DNA of 64,000 nucleotides from Tardiphaga sp. 709 (GCF_032401055.1 NZ_CP135529.1:2666001-2730000), one strand, 5' to 3'. Shown: positions 1-9,202, counted from the first letter of the stretch. Program-made: numbers and translations. Notes: generated by a model not told the origin, from the letters alone.

Positions 1-417
1 GGACGTGCGGACGTTGCGGACATGCGGTGCAGCCGTGAGATGACCGACGAAATCCTGAAAAGTCGCCATATCAGGCGCCACACATTTCAGGATGAAGTCG
101 ATCTCGCCCGACAGCATCCAGCATTCCCGCACCAACGGCTCCTTGCGGACGAAATCCTCGAACGCCTTGAGATCGGCATCGGCCTGGCTCGACAGGTGGA
201 CCGAGGCGAACACCGTAACGTCGAAACCGAGCAATCGGGGATCCAGCAACCCGCGGTAGCCCTGGATGTACCCGGCCTCTTCCAGGGTCCGGACCCGGCG
301 CAGGCAAGGCGGCGGCGAGATGCCAACGCGCTTGGCAAGTTCCACATTGGTGATTCGGCCGTCGGCCTGGATTTCGCTGAGAATTTTGAGGTCGATGTCG
401 TCTAGGCTTTTCGGCAC
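1..417 (-). CDS. Lrp/AsnC family transcriptional regulator (3' end cut by window)
   Basis: This is a leucine-responsive-type DNA-binding regulator. Reading the minus strand from a GTG at 417 gives 139 codons with no stop before the window edge, so the last few residues are missing. The N-terminal winged helix-turn-helix is clear (LKILSEIQADGRITNVELA, then RVGISPPPCLRRVRTLEEAG), followed by a RAM/AsnC ligand-binding domain containing VRECWMLSGEIDFIL. Full-length family members are about 150 residues. A TTG at 444 is an alternative start. It is divergent from trxB across 260 bp. The effector amino acid cannot be read from the sequence. Confidence 0.9.
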   Translation of the reverse strand, partial: MPKSLDDIDLKILSEIQADGRITNVELAKRVGISPPPCLRRVRTLEEAGYIQGYRGLLDPRLLGFDVTVFASVHLSSQADADLKAFEDFVRKEPLVRECWMLSGEIDFILKCVAPDMATFQDFVGHLTAAPHVRNVRTS

Positions 418-547
418 GCGGCGCGGATCCTGGCTGGTATTCAAAGAAACCGTTTGGACTCTCTTAGCGCAGGAGCCGCAACCTGCGCAATTTTATTGCG
501 CGTGCATCGCAGAAATTAAGTGTCTCCGGGGGAAAAATTGCCGGGAC

Positions 548-559
548 GAATTGCAATTC
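548..559. promoter_or_regulatory. 12-bp palindrome midway between lrp-like gene and trxB
   Basis: GAATTGCAATTC is a perfect palindrome lying about 130 bp from the Lrp-type start and 120 bp from the trxB start. Lrp-family regulators often bind AT-rich dyads and control their own divergent promoter, so this could be an operator. That is inference from position and symmetry only; palindromes this short also arise by chance. Confidence 0.25.
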
Positions 560-678
560 TTGCATGGCTCGCCAGATATTCTAGACTAGCAGACAACAGT
601 TTCGACGCCGCAGCGATGCGTTCGCCGGCACATTTCGCCTCAGCAATGACCAATTTCCCTTCAGAAAGGGACTCGACC

Positions 679-1644
679 ATGGCCGCCCCCATCCATGCCA
701 AAGTCGTCATCATCGGCTCAGGCCCGGCTGGCTACACTGCCGCTATCTACGCCGCACGCGCGATGCTCGAGCCCGTCCTGATCCAGGGGATCCAGCCCGG
801 CGGCCAGCTCACCATCACCACGGATGTCGAAAACTATCCGGGCTTCGCCGACGTCATCCAGGGTCCCTGGCTGATGGAGCAGATGGAGAAACAGGCGCAT
901 CATGTCGGCACCAAGATCGTCACCGATCTGGTCAGTGACATGGATCTGAGCCAGCGTCCGTTCCGCCTGACCTGCGACAGCGGCGATGTCTATCTCGCCG
1001 AAACCGTGATCCTGGCCACCGGCGCGCAGGCGCGCTGGCTCGGCATCCCGTCGGAAGAGAAATTCCAGGGCGGCGGCGTATCCGCCTGCGCCACCTGCGA
1101 CGGATTCTTCTATCGCAACAAGGAAGTGATCGTGGTCGGCGGCGGCAACACGGCCGTCGAGGAAGCTTTGTTCCTGACCAATTTCGCCTCGCAGGTCACC
1201 ATCGTGCATCGCCGCGACCATTTCCGTGCCGAACGCATCCTGCAGGAGCGATTGTTCAAGCACCCGAAGATCAAGGTGGTCTGGGACTCGGCGCTCGACG
1301 AGATCTGCGGCACCGAAGGCCCGGCCAAGGTCACCCATGTTCGCCTGAAGAACGTCAAGACCGGCGCCATCACCCAGGTGCCAGCCGACGGCGTCTTCAT
1401 TGCCATCGGCCACGCGCCCGCGACCGAACTCATCAAGGGCCAGATCAAGCTGAAGCCCTCGGGCTATGTCGAAGTGGCTCCGAATTCCACCGCAACCTCG
1501 ATGCCCGGCGTCTTCGCCGCCGGCGACGTGGCGGACGAAACCTATCGGCAGGCGGTCACCGCCGCGGGCATGGGCTGCATGGCCGCCCTCGAAGCTGAGC
1601 GCTATCTCGCCGCGCATGCTCATGACCGCGCAGCGGCCGAATGA
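679..1644 (+). CDS. trxB: Thioredoxin-disulfide reductase
   Basis: Cytoplasmic flavoenzyme that passes electrons from NADPH to thioredoxin. The start at 679 is preceded by GAAAGGGA and gives 321 residues, the usual length. Visible elements are the FAD-binding GSGPAGYTAA near residue 13, the redox-active CATC at about 137-140, the NADPH-binding GGGNTAVEEA and the C-terminal FAD motif ending in AAGDVAD. An in-frame ATG at 520 has no ribosome site and would add an unrelated leader, so it was not used. The following LysR gene begins at or just after the stop, the trxB-lsrB order known from Sinorhizobium and relatives. Confidence 0.97.
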   Translation: MAAPIHAKVVIIGSGPAGYTAAIYAARAMLEPVLIQGIQPGGQLTITTDVENYPGFADVIQGPWLMEQMEKQAHHVGTKIVTDLVSDMDLSQRPFRLTCDSGDVYLAETVILATGAQARWLGIPSEEKFQGGGVSACATCDGFFYRNKEVIVVGGGNTAVEEALFLTNFASQVTIVHRRDHFRAERILQERLFKHPKIKVVWDSALDEICGTEGPAKVTHVRLKNVKTGAITQVPADGVFIAIGHAPATELIKGQIKLKPSGYVEVAPNSTATSMPGVFAAGDVADETYRQAVTAAGMGCMAALEAERYLAAHAHDRAAAE

Positions 1645-1676
1645 TGATCAAACGAACCCGCGACGGATTTACAGAT

Positions 1677-2570
1677 ATGGACTGGGACAAGCTGAAGGTG
1701 TTTCACGCGGCAGCGGAAGCGGGGAGCTTCACGCATGCAGGCGAGCAACTGGGCCTGTCGCAATCGGCAGTCTCACGACAGGTGAGCGCGCTGGAGCAGG
1801 AGCTGGCGGTCTCGCTGTTCCATCGCCACGCCCGCGGCCTGATCCTTACCGAACAGGGCGACCTGCTGTTCCGCACCGCCCATGATGTGTTCATGCAGCT
1901 CCAGGCGGCCCGCGCGAAGCTGACCGACAGCCGCGAGCGGCCGAGCGGCGACCTCAAGGTGACCACAACCCCGGGCGTCGGCATCAACTGGCTGATCCCA
2001 CGCCTTGGCGAGTTCACCGCGCTCTATCCGGAAATCCGCATTTCGCTGATCGTCACCGACGAGGAACTCGACCTGTCGATGCGCGAGGCCGATGTGGCCA
2101 TCCGCACCCGCAAGCCGACCCAGCCGGACCTGATCCAGCGCAAGCTGTTCGCCATGGGATTCCACGCTTATTGCTCGCCGGAATATATCAAGCATTTCGG
2201 CACCCCGCGCACCCTCGACGAACTCGACGGGCACCGCATCATCATGCTCAGCGACGCCCAGGTGTCCCCGCACCTGCAAAATCGCAGCTGGCTGATCGAT
2301 GCCGGGCGCAACGGCTCCGGCCCGCGCGAACCCTACTTCAAGGTCAACAACATTCTGGGCTTGATGCGCGCCTGCCAGCAGGGCTTGGGCATTGCAGCAT
2401 TGCCGGACTACCTGGTCGAAGAAAACGATCGCCTGGTTCAGCTCTTCAGCGAGTCGGACTCGATTCAACTCGACACTTATTTTGTCTATCCCGAAGAGTT
2501 GAAGACGGTGGCCCGTGTGCAGGTGTTCCGCGACTTCATCGTCAGCAAGGCACAGCGCTGGCCGTCCTAA
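1677..2570 (+). CDS. lsrB: LysR-type regulator of the LsrB/VtlR group
   Basis: LysR-family activator of 297 residues. It opens with a helix-turn-helix (HAGEQLGLSQSAVSRQVSAL) and continues into a substrate-binding-like effector domain. Its place directly behind trxB and the start MDWDKLKVFHAAAEAG match LsrB of Sinorhizobium and VtlR of Brucella/Agrobacterium. In those bacteria it responds to redox or envelope stress and activates small AbcR RNAs. I chose ATG 1677 because it gives the family-typical N-terminus; ATG 1641 overlaps the trxB stop and would add 12 residues. A likely sRNA follows immediately. The family call is firm; the LsrB/VtlR assignment rests on synteny and the N-terminal sequence. 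Confidence 0.88.
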   Translation: MDWDKLKVFHAAAEAGSFTHAGEQLGLSQSAVSRQVSALEQELAVSLFHRHARGLILTEQGDLLFRTAHDVFMQLQAARAKLTDSRERPSGDLKVTTTPGVGINWLIPRLGEFTALYPEIRISLIVTDEELDLSMREADVAIRTRKPTQPDLIQRKLFAMGFHAYCSPEYIKHFGTPRTLDELDGHRIIMLSDAQVSPHLQNRSWLIDAGRNGSGPREPYFKVNNILGLMRACQQGLGIAALPDYLVEENDRLVQLFSESDSIQLDTYFVYPEELKTVARVQVFRDFIVSKAQRWPS

Positions 2571-2669
2571 CCCGCAATATTTCAGGGCAGATATGCCCAC
2601 GCTTCCCAGCATGTCAGACATGCCAAGTGATGCGTTGCTGCATGCCACCTTCAGGGATCATACTTCTCA

Positions 2670-2808
2670 GACGCTGAGATTTTGCGCTGCGCATTTGTCC
2701 CCCTCCTCCAGTGGCGCGAAGTCTCAGTAATCCCTCTTGGAAGGTGATTGTGTCGGCCTCTCGAGGCCAATACCTCAGAGCCGGACTCGTTTGAGTCCGG
2801 CTTTTTTT
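2670..2808 (+). ncRNA. Probable AbcR-type (alpha-r15) trans-acting sRNA
   Basis: The 250-bp gap behind lsrB/vtlR ends in an unusually strong intrinsic terminator although lsrB stops 200 bp earlier, which suggests an independent transcript. A possible sigma-70 promoter is TTGCTG (2635-2640), 17 nt, TCATAC (2658-2663). The transcript would carry two unpaired pyrimidine motifs resembling anti-Shine-Dalgarno loops (CCCCCTCCTCC at 2699-2709 and TCCCTCTT at about 2731-2738), a small GGCCT/AGGCC hairpin and the terminator. In Sinorhizobium the AbcR1/2 sRNAs lie in the same place, next to lsrB. The 5' end is uncertain; identity is inferred from synteny and motif type. Confidence 0.6.
2779..2808 (+). 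terminator. Rho-independent terminator of the sRNA
   Basis: A perfect 10-bp stem (AGCCGGACTC / GAGTCCGGCT) with a GTTT loop is followed by a run of seven T. It ends 15 bp before the stop codon of the convergent copper ATPase. Confidence 0.92.
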
Positions 2809-2822
2809 GCGCCCGCGAATTG

Positions 2823-5204
2823 TCAGTCCAGCTTCACTTTCGCCAACCGGAGAGCATTCCCGATCACGCTCACCGAGGACAGCGCCATCGCGGCAGCACC
2901 GATCATCGGCGACAGCAGAATACCGAAAATCGGATACAGCACCCCGGCCGCGACCGGCACGCCCGCCGCATTGTAGATGAACGCAAATGTCAGATTCTGC
3001 CGGATATTGCTCATCACAGCCTTTGATAGTTCGCGCGCACGCACCAGCCCCATCAGATCGCCGGTCAGCAAGGTCACGCCGGCACTCTCGATCGCGACAT
3101 CGGTCCCCGTGCCCATGGCGATACCGACATCCGCAGCAGCCAGCGCAGGTGCATCGTTGACGCCGTCGCCAACCATGGCGACCCGGCGGCCTTCGCCGCG
3201 CAAACGCGTGACCACGTCACTCTTGCGCTCTGGCAACACACCCGCCTCGACCTCATCGATACCCAGTGTCTTTGCCACGGCCTTTGCCGTCGTCGCATTG
3301 TCGCCGGTGAGCATGACGATCCGCAGGCCGTCGGCACGCAGCTTCTTCAACGCATCCTGCGCCGATGGCTTCACCGGATCGGCAATCGCCATTACGCCGG
3401 CAACGCTACCATCGATGGCAACGAAGATAGCAGTCGCACCGTTCTGCCGCGCCAGTTCGGCGACGCCGTCGGAGCGCGTCGTATCCACTTTCAATTCGTC
3501 CATCAGCATCGCATTGCCGAGCGCAACGCGCTTGCCATTGACCACACCCGACGCGCCTTTGCCGGATGGCGAGGCGAAGTCACTGGCATCGCTCAGCGCC
3601 ACATTGCGTTGCTTTGCTTCATTGACGATGGCCTGCGCCAGCGGATGCTCGCTGGACCGTTCGATACTCGCAGCAAGTTGCAGAATGTTGCTTTCGTTGA
3701 AACCTTCCGCCGGCGAGATGCTCACCAGTTTCGGCTTGCCTTCCGTCAGCGTACCGGTCTTGTCGATCACAATGGTGTCGATGCTCTCCAGGCGCTCCAG
3801 CGCCTGGGCGTCACGCACCAGAATGCCGGCATGGGCGCCGCGACCGACGCCGACCATGATCGACATGGGCGTTGCGAGACCGAGTGCACAGGGGCACGCG
3901 ATGATCAGCACGGTGACCGCAGCAACAAGCGCAAACGAGAACCGCGGCTCCGGCCCGAAGGTCGCCCAGGCGATGAATGCAATCACCGCTGCGGCCAGCA
4001 CGGCCGGCACGAACCAGCCGGCGACACGATCCGCGAGACGCTGGATTGGCGCACGCGAGCGCTGTGCCTTGGCGACCATGTCGACAATGCGCGACAACAT
4101 CGTATCGCGGCCGATCTTGTCGGCCCGCAGCACGAGGCCGCCGCTCTGATTGACGGTGCCACCGATGACGCGCGCGCCTTCGGCCTTGCTCACGGGCATG
4201 GACTCGCCGGTCACCATGGATTCATCCACCGATGAACGTCCCTCGGTAACGACGCCGTCGACGGGAATTTTCTCGCCCGGCCTCACCCGCAGCAAATCGC
4301 CGATGGCAATGGCGTCGAGGGCGACGTCCTCATCACCGTCCTTGCCAATGCGCCGCGCGGTCTTCGGCGCAAGCCCGAGCAGCGCGCGGATCGCACCTGA
4401 CGTCTGATTGCGCGCGCGCAGTTCGAGCACCTGACCGAGCAAAACGAGCACGGTGATGACAGCAGCGGCTTCGAAATAGACCGCCACTGCACCGTGATGG
4501 TCACGGAACGCGTCGGGAAACAAACCAGGCGCGAAGGTGGCCACAACGCTGTAGACCCACGCCACGCCGGTACCCATGGCGATCAGCGTGAACATGTTGA
4601 GATTGCGCGTCACCACCGAGCGCCAGCCGCGTTCGAAGAACGGCGCGCCGGCCCACAGCACCACGGGCGTCGCCAGCACGAACGAGATCCAGTTCGACAT
4701 TGTCGGCGACACCAGCTGCATCAGGCCGAGATGTGATCCCATCTCCAGCACGAAGACCGGCAGGGTCAGCGCCAGCGCGATCCAGAAGCGCCGGGTCATG
4801 TCGATCAGTTCAGGATCTGGCTTGTCGTCGAGCGAGACCTGCTCCGGCTCCAGCGCCATGCCGCAGATCGGACAGCTCCCGGGTCCTTCCTGACGGATCT
4901 CCGGGTGCATCGGACAGGTATAGATGGTGCCGGCCGGCGCTGGCGGGGCGGGCTCCTTCGGCTTCAGGAAGCTTTCGGGATCGGCGTTGAAGCGCTCGCG
5001 GCATCGGGCACCACAGAAGAAGTATTCATGCCCCTGATAGATCAGGCGGTTCTTGGCGGTCGCGGGATCAACGGTCATGCCGCAGACCGGATCGAGCACT
5101 TTGGCCGACGCAGCCTCGTGATGGTGACCATGCGAACAGCATGCGCCATGCGTGTGACCGGCATGGGCATCATGCCCCGTATGCGTGTGAGTTGTCTCTG
5201 CCAC
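2823..5204 (-). CDS. copA: Copper-translocating P1B-type ATPase
   Basis: Inner-membrane ATPase of 793 residues that exports Cu(I). The N-terminus is His/Cys-rich ([16 protein letters not shown]), then comes a YHS-type metal domain ([10 protein letters not shown]) and a heavy-metal-binding domain with CPMHPEI and [10 protein letters not shown], in place of the usual CxxC HMA domains. The catalytic core shows the transmembrane CPC motif ([11 protein letters not shown], about 438), phosphorylation site DKTGTLTEG (about 478), TGES and the hinge [10 protein letters not shown] (about 680). It is divergent from a CsoR repressor, with a CsoR-type box between the two starts, so copper-inducible expression is expected. 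The CPC motif fits Cu(I), though Ag(I) is also possible. Confidence 0.95.
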   Translation of the reverse strand: MAETTHTHTGHDAHAGHTHGACCSHGHHHEAASAKVLDPVCGMTVDPATAKNRLIYQGHEYFFCGARCRERFNADPESFLKPKEPAPPAPAGTIYTCPMHPEIRQEGPGSCPICGMALEPEQVSLDDKPDPELIDMTRRFWIALALTLPVFVLEMGSHLGLMQLVSPTMSNWISFVLATPVVLWAGAPFFERGWRSVVTRNLNMFTLIAMGTGVAWVYSVVATFAPGLFPDAFRDHHGAVAVYFEAAAVITVLVLLGQVLELRARNQTSGAIRALLGLAPKTARRIGKDGDEDVALDAIAIGDLLRVRPGEKIPVDGVVTEGRSSVDESMVTGESMPVSKAEGARVIGGTVNQSGGLVLRADKIGRDTMLSRIVDMVAKAQRSRAPIQRLADRVAGWFVPAVLAAAVIAFIAWATFGPEPRFSFALVAAVTVLIIACPCALGLATPMSIMVGVGRGAHAGILVRDAQALERLESIDTIVIDKTGTLTEGKPKLVSISPAEGFNESNILQLAASIERSSEHPLAQAIVNEAKQRNVALSDASDFASPSGKGASGVVNGKRVALGNAMLMDELKVDTTRSDGVAELARQNGATAIFVAIDGSVAGVMAIADPVKPSAQDALKKLRADGLRIVMLTGDNATTAKAVAKTLGIDEVEAGVLPERKSDVVTRLRGEGRRVAMVGDGVNDAPALAAADVGIAMGTGTDVAIESAGVTLLTGDLMGLVRARELSKAVMSNIRQNLTFAFIYNAAGVPVAAGVLYPIFGILLSPMIGAAAMALSSVSVIGNALRLAKVKLD

Positions 5205-5226
5205 CGTGACCTCGCCTCTTGAAACC

Positions 5227-5245
5227 TATACCCTATGGGGGTATA
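5227..5245. promoter_or_regulatory. CsoR-type metal operator
   Basis: TATACCCTATGGGGGTATA is a GC-centred inverted repeat of the type bound by CsoR/RcnR-family repressors. It sits between copA and csoR, 22 bp from the copA start and touching the first possible csoR start codon, so one bound repressor could silence both directions. Confidence 0.8.
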
Positions 5246-5253
5246 TGAACCTC

Positions 5254-5529
5254 ATGCGCAGCGAGATCAAGACGTCCTGTTTAAAACGCCTCAAACGGAT
5301 CGAGGGCCAGGTCCGCGGCCTTGCCGGCATGGTCGAGGCCGACCGCTATTGCATCGACGTGGTTACGCAGATCGCCGCGGCCCGCGCAGCCTTGCGGCGA
5401 GTCGAAGAGGAGATCCTGCGAGATCATGTTGCGCATTGCGTGGAGCACGCGATCTCGTCAGGCGACAAGGCCGATCAGCGTCGCAAGATCGCGGAGTTGA
5501 TGGACGTGGTCAGCCGCGTCGACCGGTGA
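5254..5529 (+). CDS. csoR: CsoR-family copper-sensing repressor
   Basis: Small all-helical DUF156 repressor that releases DNA when Cu(I) binds. From the ATG at 5254 it has 91 residues, the usual size. The copper ligand set of CsoR is present as C33, H58 and C62 (YCIDVV and DHVAHC), distinguishing it from nickel/formaldehyde types. An ATG at 5245 would add MNL but lies inside the operator box, only 3 nt from the G-rich ribosome site, so 5254 is preferred. It is divergent from the copper ATPase it presumably controls. Confidence 0.92.
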   Translation: MRSEIKTSCLKRLKRIEGQVRGLAGMVEADRYCIDVVTQIAAARAALRRVEEEILRDHVAHCVEHAISSGDKADQRRKIAELMDVVSRVDR

Positions 5530-5799
5530 CGGCTCACATCAACGATACGTCAGGCCGTTCGCGACAGGGTTGATCGTTGGTTATCATTTTTGCGCGGCAA
5601 AAGTGCAGCACGCAGCAGAGCTGCCGCATGGGTAGATAGGAATGCGCGAAAAGATACCAGTTTGCATTTCCGTAAGCATGCTGAGCGATAAAGCGGGGAT
5701 GCGGTATGCTCATCCGCCAGGCGGTATTTACGTCTCCTTACGCAATTCCCCCTAGCTTCGCCCGCAATCGCGGCATTCCCGCCGTTGCGGTATCGGTTC

Positions 5800-8190
5800 A
5801 TGTTGAAGGTCTATAATTGCATCGCGACGGCCCACGATCTGAAACTCGTGGTGCTCGCAGCCCTCATCTGCGCGCTTGCATCCTTCGCTGCGGTCAACCT
5901 GTTGCGCCACGCTCGCGGATCGGGCGGCCAGATGCGCGGCATATGGTTGATGGTGTCAGCGATCTCCATCGGCTTCGGAATCTGGGCAACGCATTTCGTT
6001 GCGATGCTGGCTTTCTCGCCAGGAATTCCAAGCGGCTACAATATCATTCTGACCCTCCTGTCGCTGGTCGCGGCAATCCTGCTGACCGGCGCCGGACTCG
6101 CGGTATCATTGCTGCCGAACTGGCGGCACGGGCCATGGCTTGGTGGCGCCATCGTCGCCGGCGGCATCGCCGCGATGCACTACACCGGAATGGCAGCACT
6201 CGAAATCCCCGGGGTTATCCTGTGGGATCCGGTGCTCGTCATCGTATCAATCTTGCTTGGTGCGCTGATTGGCGCAGCGGCTCTTCCCGTGGCTCTCTAT
6301 GGCACCGAGGAGAAATGGAAAATCAGCGGCGCCGTGCTGTTGACGCTGGCGATCTGCAGCCACCATTTCACCGCGATGGGCGCGGTCTCGATCATCCCCG
6401 ACCCCACCGTAGAAGTTTCCCAACTGGCCGTGCCGGCCGGATGGCTCGCAACCGGTGTCGCGCTCGCAAGCTTTGCCATCATCGGAATGGCGCTGGCCGG
6501 CATCATACTCGATATCCGTGACCGCCGACGCTCGGAGCTTGAGGCCGACCGTATGCTCGGCCTTGCCAATGCCGCGGTCGAGGGCCTGCTGGTCTGTGAC
6601 GGCAGCGAAGTCGTCACCGTCAATACCAGCTTCGCCACTCTCGCAGGCTCATCCGCTACGAAGTTTGTCGGCACCAGGCTGGAAAGCTGTTTTCCGGAAG
6701 ACATCTCGCGCAAGAAATTGCTCACTTACCCGAACCAGCCGATCGAAGCCAGCTTGCGCCATCGCGATGGCTCGGTGATTCCCGTCGAGGTGATCCTGCG
6801 ACCGATCGATTTCGCCGGACGGCCACATCAGGTGATCGCCGTTCGCGACCTGCGGGCGCGCAAGAAAGCAGAACAGCACATCCGCTATCTCGCCCAACAC
6901 GACGCACTGACATCGCTGCCCAACCGCGGCCATTTCAACGAACGGATCGATCAGGAAATCACGGCACTGACAGACGGCAAGAAGCTCGCCGTGCTCTACC
7001 TCGATCTCGACCGCTTCAAGGAAGTCAACGACCTGTTCGGCCATGCCGCCGGCGACAAGGTGCTGCAGACCGCAGCGTCACGTATCACGGCAATGCTCAG
7101 AAAAGGGCAGATGATGGCCCGCCTCGGCGGCGATGAATTCGCCATTCTGTTGCCGGGTCTGGCAAATGCCGACGCAGCAGGACGCCTCGCCGAGGAAATC
7201 CTCCAAACGCTGCGCGCGAAGGACGACGGCATCTCGAGCAGCATCGGCATCGCAGTTTGTCCCGACGATGCCACGGATCCGGAGACGCTTCTCAACCATG
7301 CGGACACTGCGCTTTATCGGGCCAAGACTGAGGGCCGCGCCACCTATCGCTTCTTCGAGGCCGAAATGGGCGAAGCGGTTCGCGACCGGCGAATGCTCGA
7401 GCACGATTTGCGTCACGCCATCGCCGGCAATCAGATGAAGCTGGCTTATCAGCCGCAAGAAGACATTCAGAACGGAACGGTCATCGGCTTCGAGGCGCTG
7501 CTGCGTTGGGCACATCCAGTACGCGGCAACGTGCCGCCCGATATCTTCATTCCCGTTGCCGAGGAAGCCGGCGCGATTCTCGACATTGGCGAATGGGTGC
7601 TGCGCACCGCCTGCCAGGAAGCCGCGAGCTGGAAGCAGCCACTCACTATCGCCGTCAACGTATCCGCAGTGCAGATCTATCACGACAATTTCGTCGCGAT
7701 CGTCCATGAGATCCTGCTGGAAACGGGCTTACCCGCGCACCGGCTCGAACTGGAGATCACGGAAACCGCCCTGATCCGCGATTTCGATCGCGCGCTCTCC
7801 ACCCTGCGCAGGATCAAGGCGCTTGGCGTTCACATCGCGATGGATGATTTCGGCACCGGCTATTCGTCACTGTCGAACTTGCGTGCCTTTCCATTCGACA
7901 AGATCAAGATCGACGGCTCGTTCATCAAATCGGTCAACACCAACAGCCAGGCAGCGGCGATCGTGCGGGCGGTGCTCGGTCTCGGTCGCGGATTGGGACT
8001 TCCCGTGCTAGCCGAAGGCGTTGAGACCGAAGCGGAGCTTCAGTTCTTGCGCGATGAGAGTTGCGACGAAGTCCAAGGCTATCTGCTCGGACGGCCCGCC
8101 CATATCGAGCATTTCCTGGACATCACCCAGGGCAAGACAACGAGGACAGCCACAGCGGCGATCGTTGAAGACTTAGCTGCCACGGCATAG
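5800..8190 (+). CDS. MHYT-PAS-GGDEF-EAL cyclic-di-GMP signalling protein
   Basis: Membrane protein of 796 residues. The N-terminal MHYT sensor has three repeats (THFVAML near 66, MHYTGMAAL near 126, HHFTAMGAV near 187), thought to bind a metal and sense a gas. A PAS domain, a GGDEF domain (RLGGDEFAIL, about 440) and an EAL domain (GFEALLRW, about 563) follow. The EAL catalytic set looks complete: NVSA, LEITET, DDFGTGYSS, KIDGSF, AEGVET. The GGDEF motif is intact but no RxxD inhibitory site is seen. It may therefore both make and degrade c-di-GMP. The 270-bp upstream gap shows no other feature. An in-frame TTG at 5785 was not preferred. Confidence 0.93.
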   Translation: MLKVYNCIATAHDLKLVVLAALICALASFAAVNLLRHARGSGGQMRGIWLMVSAISIGFGIWATHFVAMLAFSPGIPSGYNIILTLLSLVAAILLTGAGLAVSLLPNWRHGPWLGGAIVAGGIAAMHYTGMAALEIPGVILWDPVLVIVSILLGALIGAAALPVALYGTEEKWKISGAVLLTLAICSHHFTAMGAVSIIPDPTVEVSQLAVPAGWLATGVALASFAIIGMALAGIILDIRDRRRSELEADRMLGLANAAVEGLLVCDGSEVVTVNTSFATLAGSSATKFVGTRLESCFPEDISRKKLLTYPNQPIEASLRHRDGSVIPVEVILRPIDFAGRPHQVIAVRDLRARKKAEQHIRYLAQHDALTSLPNRGHFNERIDQEITALTDGKKLAVLYLDLDRFKEVNDLFGHAAGDKVLQTAASRITAMLRKGQMMARLGGDEFAILLPGLANADAAGRLAEEILQTLRAKDDGISSSIGIAVCPDDATDPETLLNHADTALYRAKTEGRATYRFFEAEMGEAVRDRRMLEHDLRHAIAGNQMKLAYQPQEDIQNGTVIGFEALLRWAHPVRGNVPPDIFIPVAEEAGAILDIGEWVLRTACQEAASWKQPLTIAVNVSAVQIYHDNFVAIVHEILLETGLPAHRLELEITETALIRDFDRALSTLRRIKALGVHIAMDDFGTGYSSLSNLRAFPFDKIKIDGSFIKSVNTNSQAAAIVRAVLGLGRGLGLPVLAEGVETEAELQFLRDESCDEVQGYLLGRPAHIEHFLDITQGKTTRTATAAIVEDLAATA

Positions 8191-8207
8191 CCGCAAACGA
8201 CAAAAAA

Positions 8208-8233
8208 CGCGCGAAGGTCTCGCGCGCTTTTTT
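8208..8233. terminator. Bidirectional intrinsic terminator
   Basis: A 7-bp GC stem (CGCGCGA / TCGCGCG) is flanked by an A-run on the left and a T-run on the right, so it can stop transcripts from both the GGDEF-EAL gene and the convergent ParA-like gene. Confidence 0.85.
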
Positions 8234-8259
8234 CTGGGGTCAAAAGAGCAGAACGGCTA

Positions 8260-8940
8260 TCAGGCCGCCTGCTTGTGCATCGCGCCGGTCGCCGATCCGT
8301 TGCCGCGAATAGCCTTGATCGAACGTTCGATCGCCGCCCACAGCTTCCCGATCTCGCTGGCTGCGCGACCTTCTGCCTGATATTCGCGGGCGCCTTCGCC
8401 GTTGCCAAGCGCGAGCAGGAGATCTGCACGGTTGGTGATCTGACCGGACCACACCGGAGCCTTGAACTTGGCGAGTGCTTCGCGGGCGATCGTCACGATA
8501 CGGCTTTCGGAATCGTCACGGCGTGCGGGCGCACCATTGATGACCACCGCATAGGGCTTGCGGGCCGAACGGCAGCTTTGGATCGTGCTCTGCACAGCGT
8601 CGACGTCGAACACGCCGGGACGCGCAGGAATGATCACCATGGTTGCGTTCTTGATGGCATCGTCGACCACAGCCGATGTATTCGGCGGCGTGTCGATGAA
8701 CACCCATTCAAAACCGTCACGCTTCGCGGCGGCAACCATTTCGGTCACGCTGCGATTTGCGATCTTCAGCGGCGGTTCATTTGTTCCCCGCAGCTTGTGC
8801 CACAGCGTCAACGAACCCTGCGGATCCGCGTCGATGAGCAAGCAAGGCTTCGTTGATTTATGAACTTGAGCAGCAAGATGTGCAGCCAGGGTACTCTTCC
8901 CCGAGCCGCCTTTACGCGATGCGAAAACTATGACGTTCAT
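8260..8940 (-). CDS. Orphan ParA/MinD-family ATPase
   Basis: Cytoplasmic deviant-Walker ATPase of 226 residues. The Walker A is KGGSGKST at 10-17, with the signature lysine K10 found in ParA/MinD dimers; LLIDADPQGS and FIDTPPNTS supply the A' and B motifs. There is no N-terminal helix-turn-helix, as in small ParAs that position cargo rather than bind promoters. No parB or parS is nearby, so this is not the chromosomal segregation locus. Related orphan ParAs place chemoreceptors, carboxysomes or conjugation proteins, but the partner here is unknown. A GAATCAG/CTGATTC dyad lies 37 bp upstream of its start. Confidence 0.85.
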   Translation of the reverse strand: MNVIVFASRKGGSGKSTLAAHLAAQVHKSTKPCLLIDADPQGSLTLWHKLRGTNEPPLKIANRSVTEMVAAAKRDGFEWVFIDTPPNTSAVVDDAIKNATMVIIPARPGVFDVDAVQSTIQSCRSARKPYAVVINGAPARRDDSESRIVTIAREALAKFKAPVWSGQITNRADLLLALGNGEGAREYQAEGRAASEIGKLWAAIERSIKAIRGNGSATGAMHKQAA

Positions 8941-8974
8941 ATGTTGGCCTCCAGATTGACCCCAGGAGGCGAAA

Positions 8975-9202
8975 ATGAATCAGTCTGCTGATTCGTTAAA
9001 GTCATATTTACGCGTAATTCAAGGATATGTGCCTGATTTGTTTGGAATGTTGGTTTTTGAGTCACACAGTGCGGCGCAACAGGCCCGAAATGAGTCAGGT
9101 GTAGTACGCTTGTCGCCACTTTGTCGCACTCTGCTATCAAGTCAGACGCTCAAATCTTGCTATCAGCGCCGTTGGAACGCGTTGAGTCCGGGCCTTCGAT
9201 AG
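8975..9202 (+). CDS. Possible small protein divergent from the ParA-like gene
   Basis: An open frame of 75 codons begins at an ATG with an excellent ribosome site (AGGAGG, 6 nt before the start). It runs opposite to the ParA-like gene and overlaps the tail of the convergent gene at 9150 by 53 bp. The product is unrecognised, with no signal peptide or clear domain. Base composition is lower in GC than the neighbours and third positions are not strongly GC-biased, which argues against an old core gene. The AGGAGG may be coincidental. Confidence 0.25.
   Translation: MNQSADSLKSYLRVIQGYVPDLFGMLVFESHSAAQQARNESGVVRLSPLCRTLLSSQTLKSCYQRRWNALSPGLR

Noticed and set aside
718-1623. A 301-codon minus-strand frame across trxB
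   Set aside because: Shadow of trxB, which has all catalytic motifs.
2823-5204. Classical HMA (GMxCxxC) domains in the copper ATPase
   Set aside because: The N-terminal Cys motifs are of YHS and CPMHP/CPICGM types rather than HMA.
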